DNA of 20,912 nucleotides from a virus: positions 1 to 20,912 of IMG/VR virus record IMGVR_UViG_3300021963_000787, one strand, 5' to 3'. The notes under the pieces are model-generated. The model was not told the DNA's origin and searched no databases. It worked only from the letters and a program-made list of their open reading frames with translations. The position numbers were made by a program, and so were the translations under genes. Numbering within the stretch: position 1 is the first letter of the stretch; each line of letters opens with the position of its first letter. Positions 5,935 through 13,269 of this stretch are shown here, in pieces.

Positions 5935-6133
5935 ACACGCTCAACACAAACATATAAATTTAAATAGCCAACTAGGTTTACGAGTTGGCGGTATAGTTGT
6001 TCCTTATTGGCCCGCCTATTGGGGTGGGGTTGGTGGTGGAAGTGTTCACAATGGACAGACAACCGAAGGAGAGCATAATGACAACAGTAGCTCAGACTCA
6101 GCAGCGGGAGCTGACTCTGGAGGACAGATGTGA
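5915..6133 (+). CDS. Possible overlapping small membrane-associated protein (72 aa)
   Basis: An ATG at 5915 inside the tail of the previous gene opens a 72-codon frame: a basic His/Lys-rich start, a short hydrophobic aromatic centre (VGGIVVPYWPAYWGGVGGG) and a Ser/Asp/Gly-rich end. It covers the otherwise empty 5935-6077 but overlaps the next gene by 56 nt, longer than any other overlap among the rightward genes. It may be real or a chance frame. GAGAAAG lies about 8 nt upstream as a weak ribosome site. Confidence 0.45.
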   Translation: MTKKKNKHAQHKHINLNSQLGLRVGGIVVPYWPAYWGGVGGGSVHNGQTTEGEHNDNSSSDSAAGADSGGQM

Positions 6134-6284
6134 CGCTTGCAGCGCAGCTGCACAAATTGTCGTTACTTTTCTTAATGGTGAGCTAATGTTTTGCGGTCAC
6201 CACGCAAAAAACAATTTTGATTCTCTTAAAGTTAAATCTGTAAGTATCTTTGACCCTAATAATTATTTAAATCTTATACAATAG
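6078..6284 (+). CDS. DUF7455-like zinc-ribbon protein
   Basis: The 68-residue protein reads MTTVAQTQQRELTLEDRCDA followed by CSAAAQIVV, then NGELMFCGHHAKNNF. The RCDAC...FCGHH layout (CxxC plus CxHH) matches the small actinobacterial and actinophage family I know as DUF7455. Two Cys, one further Cys and two His can hold one zinc ion; the role is unknown. The start at 6078 is chosen because GAAGGAGAG lies 5-6 nt upstream and family members start with MTT. The open frame extends further upstream without a ribosome site. Confidence 0.82.
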   Translation: MTTVAQTQQRELTLEDRCDACSAAAQIVVTFLNGELMFCGHHAKNNFDSLKVKSVSIFDPNNYLNLIQ

Positions 6285-6312
6285 AAGTACCTATTAGGAG
6301 AGAGAAGATAAC

Positions 6313-8856
6313 ATTCTTCCACTGCGTTTATTCGCAGCATTATTCCTTACATTATTTCTTTATTTATTAGGGCAACAATCTGCCTACGCTGAAGAGCCTG
6401 CCACCGAGCAGGGGGTGACTCCTACTCCAAACAATTCTGATACTTCTACAGCTACTACCGCTGAGCCAGTAGTAACTATTGCAACTATTGAGACAAAAAT
6501 TGATACTGCTACAGCTACTGTACAGACTGCAGTTACTAATGCAGAAACAGCTGTCGCTACACTCTTACCTACTCCAGCAATAGCACAAGCTGTTGCTGCG
6601 GTTCCAGAGGTAGTTCAAGCAGTTACTACAGCTACTACCAAAGTAGAAGTAGCTACTACGGCTATTGCTGCTGCTCAGACAGCCGTAGACAGTGCAACTG
6701 CAACAATTCAAGCCGTTGACTCTCAAACAGCAGTAGTAACGCAAGCCGTTACTAACGTGGATTCAGCCACAGCGGTTGTTATAACTGCAATAACCGCAAT
6801 GGATTCTCAAACAGCGGTAGTAGCAACAGATACAGCTGCAGTAGCAACAGCCACAACTGCTTTACAAGTAGCAACTACGCTACCCGCTAACGCTATTACC
6901 TATACAACACCTGGTTATGTAGCCCCAGTTGCCCCAGCCGTTCCTACTGTTACAACAACAGTTCTTCCAGCAATGGGAGATGACGCTGCAAAAATAACAA
7001 CCCCGTTTGATATTAAAATGGGAACAACAGTATTTGAAGGACAAGGTACCGCAAGTCAGATATATGTAAGCCCTAAAGGAATTATTTCATTTGGTGGAAA
7101 AGATTACACATACTGGGACTGGCCTAATATGAAACCAAATGGTATTTATGTATTTCAATCTGATTTTATGAGCAGTGGTAAAGATGCAAAAATTACCGTT
7201 ACAACAACAGAGACCACTTTAAGTGTGGATTGGGATGTGCATAAATGGGGAGATAGCCAAGGCCCTCTTACTAATATAAACTGGGATATGACAGTTAACC
7301 CAGCAACAGGTGAGTGGACTGGCATAGGAACCATGTCTGGAAGCACTGTTGTATACGGTGGGCCTAGAAGCGGTGTTAGACAAGACGGAGTTTTAACTCA
7401 ACTAACCGCAGTAACTAATACTCAAAAAGAAGCCATAGTTGCAACCGCTACAACTACTTTAGCAACTGCTCAAACAACTCTTACTGCTGATACTGCCGTT
7501 CTTGCAACGCTTACAGAAGCGAAAACAACAGCAGTGACAGTACTTGCAACAGCTCAGTCCACATTAACAACAGAAACTCAAACATTAACTAACCTCCAAT
7601 CAACATCTAGTGCAGCAGTTACTACCGCTAATCAACTAGCAGATACTGCAATTATAAAAGCAAATGAAGCCAAGACTGCATTAGAGACAGCAACTACGAC
7701 AGTCTCCATTGCTGCTTCTCAGTATGCTGCCGCTCAGCTTCAGTTGCAAGCTCAGCAAAATGCTGCTGCTGCTGCTGCTCTTTTAGCTGCTCAGCAAGCT
7801 GCTGCTCAACAAGCTGCTTCTTCTTCAACGCCAACTGCGCCTGTAGTTCCAGAAACTCCACCGTCTCCTTCTGTCGATGTTCCAACCACTCCTCCTCAGA
7901 CAAGTCCTGAAAGTCCATCTATTGAGTCACCCACAGTAGAGCCATTACCACCCACAGAGCCGCTACCACCCGTGGAAGAGCCTTCAGAGCCACCCGTAGC
8001 GCCCGAGGAGCCTCCTGTGGAAGCCGAGCCACCTGCGGAAGAACCACAAGAACCACCGACACTAGAGCCAGAGCCACAAAATCCGATAGAAGAACCATCA
8101 CAACCTCCTGTTGAAGAACCACCTGCAGAAGAACCTCCTGCAGAGGAGCCGCCTGCAGAAGAGCCTCCTGCAGAAGAGCCACCAGTAGAGACTACACCTG
8201 TTGAGGAGCCTCCTGCAACTGTTGAAGAGGCTGTTACAGAATCTGTAGACAACGCTTTAGCTGATGGAAAACTTTCTGCCTCTGATGCTGTTGCTATTTT
8301 AGAATCTTTAAACGCAGATGGAAAAGTTACTGCAGAAGAAGTATCTGCATTATCTGAAGCGCTATCAGCAGATGGCAAACTTACTACTGCCGAAAAAGAA
8401 CTTGTGGCAGAAGCCCTTATTGAATCTGTAGCTCCAGGCGAAACTCTTACAAAAGAGCAGATTCAAGATGCTGGAATTGCTTATCAGGACCTTCCACCAG
8501 AGACTCCTGTAGAGGTTAGGCAGGATGAAAACGGTAATGAAGTTATAATTACAGCAGACGTTGCCGCAGCTCTTGTGCTACTAGAGAACCCAGCGGAGTT
8601 AATTGGCGCAATATTTGATGACCCTGGTCAAGCCCTTAAAGCACTTGGAAGTATCGGTGCTGATATGTCCACAGAAGAACGTGAAGAAGCAACCAAAATG
8701 GTAGTTGCTGCCGTTATTGCTGGTGGCGCCGCACTTAATGCTGTTGGCGCTGCTGCAGGAGCTGCTGGTGGAAGCACTGGTGGTTCAAGCGGTAGAGGAA
8801 GTTCTGGAGGCGGAGGCGCCTCTGGCGAATCAGGATATAGGAGACGTAAGCCATGA
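6313..8856 (+). CDS. Large exported modular protein with apparent non-standard start
   Basis: From the GTG at 6415 this is 813 aa, but the same frame upstream encodes a textbook signal peptide (LPLRLFAALFLTLFLYLLG... ending SAYA before EEP), back to a stop at 6295. No ATG, GTG or TTG lies there; ATT at 6313 (about 10 nt after an AGGAGAG) or CTG at 6322 would give about 847 aa. Order: signal peptide; Ala/Thr/Val-rich coiled-coil-like region; a Trp/Gly-rich beta domain (about 219-361); a second Ala/Thr coil; poly-Ala/Gln; a Pro/Glu-rich stalk (514-636) with EEPPA repeats; three 'ADGK-L/V-(S/T)' EF-like repeats (646-702); a hydrophobic Ala/Gly helix (796-819); a Gly/Ser tail ending in RRRKP. Probably a cell-surface or adhesin-like protein; its role is unknown. 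It is coupled by ATGA to the lysis genes. Confidence 0.8.
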   Translation: MLPLRLFAALFLTLFLYLLGQQSAYAEEPATEQGVTPTPNNSDTSTATTAEPVVTIATIETKIDTATATVQTAVTNAETAVATLLPTPAIAQAVAAVPEVVQAVTTATTKVEVATTAIAAAQTAVDSATATIQAVDSQTAVVTQAVTNVDSATAVVITAITAMDSQTAVVATDTAAVATATTALQVATTLPANAITYTTPGYVAPVAPAVPTVTTTVLPAMGDDAAKITTPFDIKMGTTVFEGQGTASQIYVSPKGIISFGGKDYTYWDWPNMKPNGIYVFQSDFMSSGKDAKITVTTTETTLSVDWDVHKWGDSQGPLTNINWDMTVNPATGEWTGIGTMSGSTVVYGGPRSGVRQDGVLTQLTAVTNTQKEAIVATATTTLATAQTTLTADTAVLATLTEAKTTAVTVLATAQSTLTTETQTLTNLQSTSSAAVTTANQLADTAIIKANEAKTALETATTTVSIAASQYAAAQLQLQAQQNAAAAAALLAAQQAAAQQAASSSTPTAPVVPETPPSPSVDVPTTPPQTSPESPSIESPTVEPLPPTEPLPPVEEPSEPPVAPEEPPVEAEPPAEEPQEPPTLEPEPQNPIEEPSQPPVEEPPAEEPPAEEPPAEEPPAEEPPVETTPVEEPPATVEEAVTESVDNALADGKLSASDAVAILESLNADGKVTAEEVSALSEALSADGKLTTAEKELVAEALIESVAPGETLTKEQIQDAGIAYQDLPPETPVEVRQDENGNEVIITADVAAALVLLENPAELIGAIFDDPGQALKALGSIGADMSTEEREEATKMVVAAVIAGGAALNAVGAAAGAAGGSTGGSSGRGSSGGGGASGESGYRRRKP
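8113..8187 (+). repeat. 15-bp coding repeat (EEPPA)
   Basis: Five consecutive 15-bp units of the form GA(A/G)GA(A/G)CCnCC(T/A)G(C/T)A encode EEPPA four times and EEPPV once in the Pro/Glu-rich stalk of the exported protein. The units differ mainly at third codon positions, so the array is older or better fixed than the nearly identical minisatellite at 13051. Confidence 0.8.
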
Positions 8857-9023
8857 GAGTAATTAGAGACATGATTGACCAACTATGGACACTGCTTGGC
8901 ATGTTCATTGCATGGGTGGTACTAGATGGTTCCGCTAAGACCGTTGTGGGGTACGCAATTATTGCAACTTTAATCGCTTGGGCAATTACATATCCATTAA
9001 GAAACCCAAAGGATGATGAATAA
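8853..9023 (+). CDS. Two-TM small membrane protein, holin candidate (56 aa)
   Basis: The 56-residue protein has two hydrophobic helices: LWTLLGMFIAWVVL (11-24) and TVVGYAIIATLIAWAITYPL (30-49), joined by a short polar turn (DGSAK) and ending in a charged tail NPKDDE. The size and topology fit a class II-type holin or an accessory membrane protein. It begins at an ATGA overlap with the exported protein and ends in a TAATG junction with the next holin-like gene, placing it in the lysis cassette. Holin function is inferred from context. Confidence 0.75.
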   Translation: MRVIRDMIDQLWTLLGMFIAWVVLDGSAKTVVGYAIIATLIAWAITYPLRNPKDDE

Positions 9024-9355
9024 TGAAAATGACAGGTAATATTTTACTTCGTATCGTTGCAACATTTGCAGCTAGCGGTTTAGGAGTTATTGGTGCTGGT
9101 TCTATTGCTGGCATCTCAGTAGCAAAGGCAGTAACAGTTGCTGGACTTACAGCAGTTGCCGCAGTCGTAGAGAAGCTTGCACGTGGCTTTATGAATGATG
9201 GCAGACTTTCATTAGATGAAATTAACTCAGCTTTTGCTGCAGTTGATGTAAATTCTAAGACAGCAGCTGACCTACAGGTTGAAGCTAATCAATCAGGTAC
9301 AGCAATTACAATTGCACCAAAAGATAAAAAAGAAAACGACCCAGACTATAACTAG
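9023..9355 (+). CDS. Holin-like membrane protein with EF-like motif (110 aa)
   Basis: The 110-residue protein has an Ala/Gly/Val-rich N-terminal region (residues 7-48, two helices around GAGSIAGISVAKAVTVAGL) like holins that precede endolysins in actinophages. Residues 57-70 read MNDGRLSLDEINSAF, an EF-loop-like 'DG-(K/R)-L-S-x-x-E' motif also present three times in the exported protein two genes upstream. The C-terminus is hydrophilic and charged. It lies 8 bp before the endolysin. It would make the membrane lesion that releases the endolysin. Membrane topology is clear; the holin role is inferred. Confidence 0.78.
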   Translation: MKMTGNILLRIVATFAASGLGVIGAGSIAGISVAKAVTVAGLTAVAAVVEKLARGFMNDGRLSLDEINSAFAAVDVNSKTAADLQVEANQSGTAITIAPKDKKENDPDYN

Positions 9356-9363
9356 GAGTTAAA

Positions 9364-10107
9364 GTGGCGGAAAAAGGAACAGCAGCTGCTCTTATTGAAG
9401 TTGCACAAAAAGAAGTTGGGACTATTGAAGGTCCTAAAGATAATGAGACAAAGTACGGCGCTTTTACAAAAGCTAACTTCTTAGCATGGTGCGGCAGCTA
9501 CGTAATGTGGTGTGCCAACCAGGCTGGGGTTAAGGTTCCTAATACTGTTTCTACAGTGGCAGGTGCTGCAGCTTTTAAGAAGATGGGCACATGGTTCGAA
9601 GCTGACTGCGGTCAATCACCACAGCCAGGAGATATCCTGTATTTTGATTTCCCAGGAGACGGCGTCGATAGAATTTCTCACGTAGGTATCTGCAAAGGTA
9701 TTGATTCTGATGGCGTAGTAACCACTTTAGAAGGAAACACATCTTCTAAGAAAAAAGGAAGCCAACGCAATGGCGGCGAAGTTTGCGAACAAATTCGCGC
9801 TTACAAGGCTAACAAAAAGAAAGTTATGGTTTCAATTGTTGGTTGGGGTCGTCCTAATTACAATGGAAACGAAGTAACAGCAACAATCCCTAAAGTTAAA
9901 GCTCCAGCATTTCCAGGACAGATTCGTCCAGGAGATAAAGGCGAAGGCGTTAAAGTGGTACAACGTGCCCTTGGTCTTCTAGCTGATGGAGATTACGGCC
10001 CAGCTACAAAGAAAGCAGTTATTGGTTTTCAAGATAACCACGATGTAGTTGACTCTAATGGAATCATTGGCCCTAAGACTTGGGCTGAATTGGTTAAATT
10101 CCTATAA
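9364..10107 (+). CDS. Endolysin: CHAP amidase/endopeptidase with peptidoglycan-binding domain
   Basis: The 247-residue protein starts at GTG, with AGGAG 5-8 nt upstream. Residues 8-155 form a CHAP (NlpC/P60-like) domain: catalytic Cys43 in AWCGSYV, His106 in ISHVGIC and the third polar residue in LEGNTS (122-127); PGDILYF precedes the His as is usual. Residues 185-247 are a PG_binding_1 domain: GDKGEGVKVVQRALGL, DGDYGPATKKAVIGFQ, NGIIGPKTW. It should cleave peptide bonds in the host wall at lysis, after holin action. There is no signal peptide. The next small membrane gene starts inside its stop codon (TAATG). Confidence 0.95.
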   Translation: MAEKGTAAALIEVAQKEVGTIEGPKDNETKYGAFTKANFLAWCGSYVMWCANQAGVKVPNTVSTVAGAAAFKKMGTWFEADCGQSPQPGDILYFDFPGDGVDRISHVGICKGIDSDGVVTTLEGNTSSKKKGSQRNGGEVCEQIRAYKANKKKVMVSIVGWGRPNYNGNEVTATIPKVKAPAFPGQIRPGDKGEGVKVVQRALGLLADGDYGPATKKAVIGFQDNHDVVDSNGIIGPKTWAELVKFL

Positions 10108-10202
10108 TGTACTATTTGACTCACATTACATTCCAAGGGGTATTTTTAGTAACGCTAGTCGTTATTACTGCCCTTGGAATGTGGTGGGCAGAGCGTGGAT
10201 GA
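10107..10202 (+). CDS. One-TM micropeptide after the endolysin (31 aa)
   Basis: A 31-residue gene joined to the endolysin by TAATG. It has a short polar start (MYYLTHITFQ) and one hydrophobic helix (GVFLVTLVVITALGMWW, 11-27), then AERG. It may be a small holin partner or antiholin, since it sits in the lysis cassette, but no family was recognised. Confidence 0.65.
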   Translation: MYYLTHITFQGVFLVTLVVITALGMWWAERG

Positions 10203-10311
10203 TAAAGAGCGGTTAAAGCGCTGGACCTGCGCTTTATGCAATAGGCGTTACGTAGTCCCTGATTTAGCAAGAATGTGCGAAGAAAAGCACCTACAATCAG
10301 AGTATGAGTAA
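10195..10311 (+). CDS. Tiny zinc-knuckle protein (38 aa)
   Basis: A GTG at 10195 opens a 38-codon frame with RWTCALCNRRYVV followed by MCEEKH: a CxxC-x(12)-C-x(3)-H zinc-finger-like pattern. It overlaps the one-TM peptide by 8 nt and the next gene by 8 nt, filling the space between them. No strong ribosome site is visible, so translational coupling is likely. It resembles the other small Cys-pair proteins in the window in size only. Confidence 0.65.
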   Translation: MDDKERLKRWTCALCNRRYVVPDLARMCEEKHLQSEYE

Positions 10312-10870
10312 ATCAGTCCAGGCTACCTCAGATAATGTATTAAGAGCTCAGGCTTTGTCCTCCGCTCCAAAAAAGGCTGTCTTTCCGACTATTCGCAAAA
10401 TTAGAACGATATCCCCAAAGCTTAAGGGACCTAATCAAATTGCAAATGAAAAAGCTAAAGCTGCAAAAGAAGCTGCGCCTAAAAAAGTTAAAGCTTCAAG
10501 AACTGACGGAAAGTCCCCACAATCTCCTCGCTCTCGTGAGCCTAAGATTTACGATGCCGAGATTGTTGAAGAAACAACTTCAACCTCCGCAGCTAAAAGA
10601 ACTGGAAGTAGCAGAACGTTTGTTCCTTCAAGTCCTATTCAAAAGACGCAACCATCAGTATCTTCAAGAGCACCGCGTTCTATTGGCGCTCCAAAATCTA
10701 AAAAATCTAGAACCCCTAAACCCCCTGGAGCAAAACGCGAGAGTGGGCCACGTGCTCCAAAACCTCCCAAAAGTCCTAAAGTCGGGAAACAGTTCTACTC
10801 TGTAGACAAAGGCGGGGAAACCACTCCTCTGGTTCAAACTAAATTTGGTCCAGCAGTTAAGTTGGAATAA
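10304..10870 (+). CDS. Basic, disordered Lys/Pro/Ser-rich protein (188 aa)
   Basis: Not recognised. The 188 residues are almost all low complexity: an N-terminal KKAVFPTIRKIRTISPKLKG segment, then Lys/Ala-rich and Ser/Pro/Arg/Lys-rich tracts (PKPPGAKRE, PRAPKPPKSPK), and a more ordered C-terminus (QFYSVDKGG...TKFGPAVKLE). It is strongly basic and probably disordered, so it may bind DNA or RNA or act as a linker in the virion. It starts inside the end of the zinc-knuckle gene and ends in a TAATG junction. Confidence 0.78.
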   Translation: MSKSVQATSDNVLRAQALSSAPKKAVFPTIRKIRTISPKLKGPNQIANEKAKAAKEAAPKKVKASRTDGKSPQSPRSREPKIYDAEIVEETTSTSAAKRTGSSRTFVPSSPIQKTQPSVSSRAPRSIGAPKSKKSRTPKPPGAKRESGPRAPKPPKSPKVGKQFYSVDKGGETTPLVQTKFGPAVKLE

Positions 10871-11037
10871 TGAAGAAGAGTAAAAAGGTCGGGATAACCG
10901 CAGAAATAAAATCTTCCGTAACTTCAGATGTAAAAGGCATTAAAAGTCGTCAGTTTAGAGATAAACTTACCCGTGTTACTGCTCCTATAAAAGGAAAAGA
11001 AACACACGCATTGCAATGGAATAGGTGGTCTCCATGA
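10870..11037 (+). CDS. Small basic hypothetical protein (55 aa)
   Basis: Not recognised. The 55 residues are Lys/Arg-rich at the N-terminus (MKKSKKVG) and end in HALQWNRWSP. It opens at a TAATG junction and closes in an ATGA overlap with the next gene, so it is coupled on both sides. There are no Cys residues or membrane segment. Confidence 0.65.
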   Translation: MKKSKKVGITAEIKSSVTSDVKGIKSRQFRDKLTRVTAPIKGKETHALQWNRWSP

Positions 11038-11192
11038 GATTACTAGATTTCAAACAAGCTGTTACAAAGCCTCTTACGGTCAAAGATTCACGCTTTGGCT
11101 TAAGAAAGATGTTTTTAACAGATAAAGAAAAGCCGTCCATTAGTGTTTTTGCCAGTCCAGGCAGGGGACCTAATGGGGAGTCACAGAATTAG
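11034..11192 (+). CDS. Small hypothetical protein (52 aa)
   Basis: Not recognised. The 52 residues are basic in the first half (VTKPLTVKDSRFGLRKM) with a Gly/Pro/Ser end (FASPGRGPNGESQN). It begins in the previous gene's stop (ATGA). The tail-fibre-like gene follows 11 bp later with its own GAGAGG ribosome site. Confidence 0.65.
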   Translation: MRLLDFKQAVTKPLTVKDSRFGLRKMFLTDKEKPSISVFASPGRGPNGESQN

Positions 11193-11203
11193 AGAGGCCT
11201 ACA

Positions 11204-11986
11204 ATGACAGCATCATATCCAGGTTCCGTTAAGGTATTTACTACCAAATCAAACGTTACAGATACCGTAGACGCTTCCCACCCAAACTCCGTTCAAGAAG
11301 AAATTGTAGCAATTGAAACTATTCTTGGAGCTAGCCCAAACCAATCTTCTGCCGCTAACTCATCGGGTACTTTTAATGCTTCCTCAACTGCTTTTGGAAC
11401 TGTAACTGCACGTATTGCAAATATAGAAACTGGCGTTGTTGCTGATTCTCATACGCAGTATATTAGAAAAACAGCTGATTCTAACAACACTATTATCCCT
11501 ACCAACATAAACACAAATGGTTTGGTAATCAAAGGCTTAGGCAGTCAATCAGCGGCACTTCAAGAGTGGCGTTCAGAGATTAACCAAGTTCTAGCAGCGG
11601 TTACCCCAACTGGTCTTTACACAGGAACAATTAGCGCATCTAATGTTATTGGCTCTATTTCTGCTGTTCCTATTGATAATACTGTAGAACAAAAAGCTGA
11701 AAGCTTTTCACTTACTCTTATTGATAAAAACAAAGTTTTTTACTGCGTTAACACAAGCGCTACTGTTACAGTAACAGTCCCCCTAAACGCATCTCAAGCA
11801 TTTCCTTTAGGCTCACAGATTCACTTTGTGCGAGGAGCTGCTGGTGCGGTTGTATTTCAAGGAGTATCAGGAAGCGTAAGTGTTAATGCATCACCTGGAG
11901 CTAAATTAAGAGCTACATGGTCTGCTGCAACTCTTATGAAACTTGCAGAAAATACTTGGGTGCTACTTGGCGATTTGAGTGCCTAA
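11204..11986 (+). CDS. Tail-fibre-like / receptor-binding structural protein (260 aa)
   Basis: The 260-residue N-terminus reads PGSVKVFTTKSNVTDTVDAS then HPNSVQEEIVAIETILG. This 'F-x-x-K-x-(D)-x-x-D-x-V-DASH-x-N-x-x-Q-(D/E)E-(I/V)-VAIE' pattern is typical of tail-fibre or minor tail proteins in many phages and probably attaches the protein to the tail. A low-complexity Ser/Thr/Asn centre follows. The last 90 residues form a beta-rich domain (TVTVTVPLNASQAFPLGSQI, VVFQGVSGSV, LAENTWVLLGDLSA) like trimeric C-terminal head domains. It probably contacts the host surface. It is coupled by TAATG to the FN3 protein. Confidence 0.8.
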   Translation: MTASYPGSVKVFTTKSNVTDTVDASHPNSVQEEIVAIETILGASPNQSSAANSSGTFNASSTAFGTVTARIANIETGVVADSHTQYIRKTADSNNTIIPTNINTNGLVIKGLGSQSAALQEWRSEINQVLAAVTPTGLYTGTISASNVIGSISAVPIDNTVEQKAESFSLTLIDKNKVFYCVNTSATVTVTVPLNASQAFPLGSQIHFVRGAAGAVVFQGVSGSVSVNASPGAKLRATWSAATLMKLAENTWVLLGDLSA

Positions 11987-13239
11987 TGCCATTAGTTCCT
12001 GGAACTGGGGATTCCCAGAGGAAAACTAAGCCTACTGCACCAATAATCACGTCACAATCTGATTCTGGTTCTGGTAGAAGCTTTGACAATGGCGCTGCTT
12101 ATTTAACATTTAATGCTCCCGATTACACGGGAAAATTACCAATTACTGAGTACATTATTACCGCTGCTGCAACAGACGCCTCAAACACCGTAACTTCAAC
12201 TATTTCATCTTCATTATCTACATTTGTTATTGAAGGTTTAAAATCTGGTAAGCAATATAAATTTAAAATAAAAGCTAGAAATTTAGTTTATGACTCTGAT
12301 GACTCTACCGAAGCTGGTCCAGTTGATGCCACCACAGTTCCAGGGACTCCAACAAGCCTTAGTGGAAATGATTTAAAAAATGGTGGTGGTCTTACTCTTA
12401 GTTGGGTTGCACCACCAAATGCGGGTTCTGCAGTTACTAGTTACACAATTACTCCAAGTTTTGGGGCTGTCGTTAGTACTGGTAATAACTCAACAACTTA
12501 CACTTTTTCTGGTTTAGAGGTTAATAGGGGTTACACATTTACTGTACAAGCGGTTAATGCAAACGGCCCTGGATTGACCTCAACCCCATCACCAACACTT
12601 ACTCCTACGTTATATGTAGCACCAACTCCTCCACCAACTGTAGGCACAACTGTAGGCACAACTGTCGGCACCGTAACTGTAGGTTCTTCTGTTACTTGCG
12701 GAGCTTGCCAAGATGTATCTGGAACAGTAACTGCACCTACCTGTAACGGAGAAGACTCTTATACAGGTTATTATCAAAAGAGAGCTCAGGTATGTTCTGA
12801 TGGAACCCAGATAGCGTGTAGTCCTGGTGGGCTAATTTCATTTGGTTCGGTAATTCAATATTGTAATGCAAGTTGCGGCTGTGTAAGAACCGTGGGTGGC
12901 GGCCCTGTTTGTGCTAGACCAGACTTAGTTGGAACCGTGTGCGGAACCTACTCTGCGGGGTGTGGGTATACAGGAACCTATAACTGTGATGGAGCATGTG
13001 TTGGTATTGTCTGTGGAGGCTGTTGCCAGTGTACTAACTCTTGTACTGGAACAACCGTTGGCACTACAACCGTTGGCACTACAACCGTTGGCACTACAAC
13101 CGTTGGCACTACAACCGTAGGTGCTACAACCGTAGGCGGGGCAGAAGGTACTCCTACATCCCCTTCTACCCCTACATGTGGACAGGCATGTCAATGTCGT
13201 GCAGCTGGCGGTATCTGGAGAGTTATCGGATGTATCTAA
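11986..13239 (+). CDS. FN3-domain and Cys-rich surface protein with TTVG repeats (417 aa)
   Basis: The start at 11986 is a TAATG junction; the open frame reaches 69 nt further upstream over the previous gene. Residues 15-110 and 112-205 are two fibronectin type III-like domains (PITEYIITA...FVIEGLKSGKQYKFKIKARN; LTLSWVAPPNAGSAVTSYTI...YTFSGLEVNRGYTFTVQAVN is the second). A Pro/Thr/VGTT linker (about 205-232) leads to a domain with about 25 Cys (235-355), then a TTVG repeat (356-385) and a last Cys cluster (CGQACQC). FN3 domains decorate many tail proteins and bind carbohydrate or the cell surface. The Cys-rich part would need disulfides or metal and is not recognised. Adhesion is inferred. 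Confidence 0.85.
   Translation: MPLVPGTGDSQRKTKPTAPIITSQSDSGSGRSFDNGAAYLTFNAPDYTGKLPITEYIITAAATDASNTVTSTISSSLSTFVIEGLKSGKQYKFKIKARNLVYDSDDSTEAGPVDATTVPGTPTSLSGNDLKNGGGLTLSWVAPPNAGSAVTSYTITPSFGAVVSTGNNSTTYTFSGLEVNRGYTFTVQAVNANGPGLTSTPSPTLTPTLYVAPTPPPTVGTTVGTTVGTVTVGSSVTCGACQDVSGTVTAPTCNGEDSYTGYYQKRAQVCSDGTQIACSPGGLISFGSVIQYCNASCGCVRTVGGGPVCARPDLVGTVCGTYSAGCGYTGTYNCDGACVGIVCGGCCQCTNSCTGTTVGTTTVGTTTVGTTTVGTTTVGATTVGGAEGTPTSPSTPTCGQACQCRAAGGIWRVIGCI
13051..13140 (+). repeat. Six-unit 15-bp minisatellite in coding sequence
   Basis: Four identical units ACAACCGTTGGCACT (13051-13110) are followed by two variant units (13111-13140), encoding TTVGT-type repeats. Each unit is 15 bp, so slipped-strand gain or loss keeps the frame. 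The exact identity of four units suggests recent expansion. Confidence 0.95.
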
Positions 13240-13244
13240 TACTG

Positions 13245-13250
13245 TATACT
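13245..13250 (+). promoter_or_regulatory. Candidate -10 element (TATACT) before 13270 gene
   Basis: TATACTTT lies in the 30-bp gap after the FN3 gene and 20 bp before the next ATG. It matches TATAAT at five of six bases. The -35 position (GTTATC at 17-bp spacing) is poor, so this is a weak candidate. Confidence 0.25.
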
Positions 13251-13269
13251 TTAAGCAAAGGAGTAATAA

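Noticed and set aside
7896-8378. Leftward open frame of 160 codons with Gly/Ser repeats
   Set aside because: Antisense of the Pro/Glu repeat stalk; the repeats simply mirror the sense strand.
12925-13194. Leftward Cys/Gly repeat frame
   Set aside because: Antisense of the TTVG minisatellite and Cys-rich domain; no start signal.
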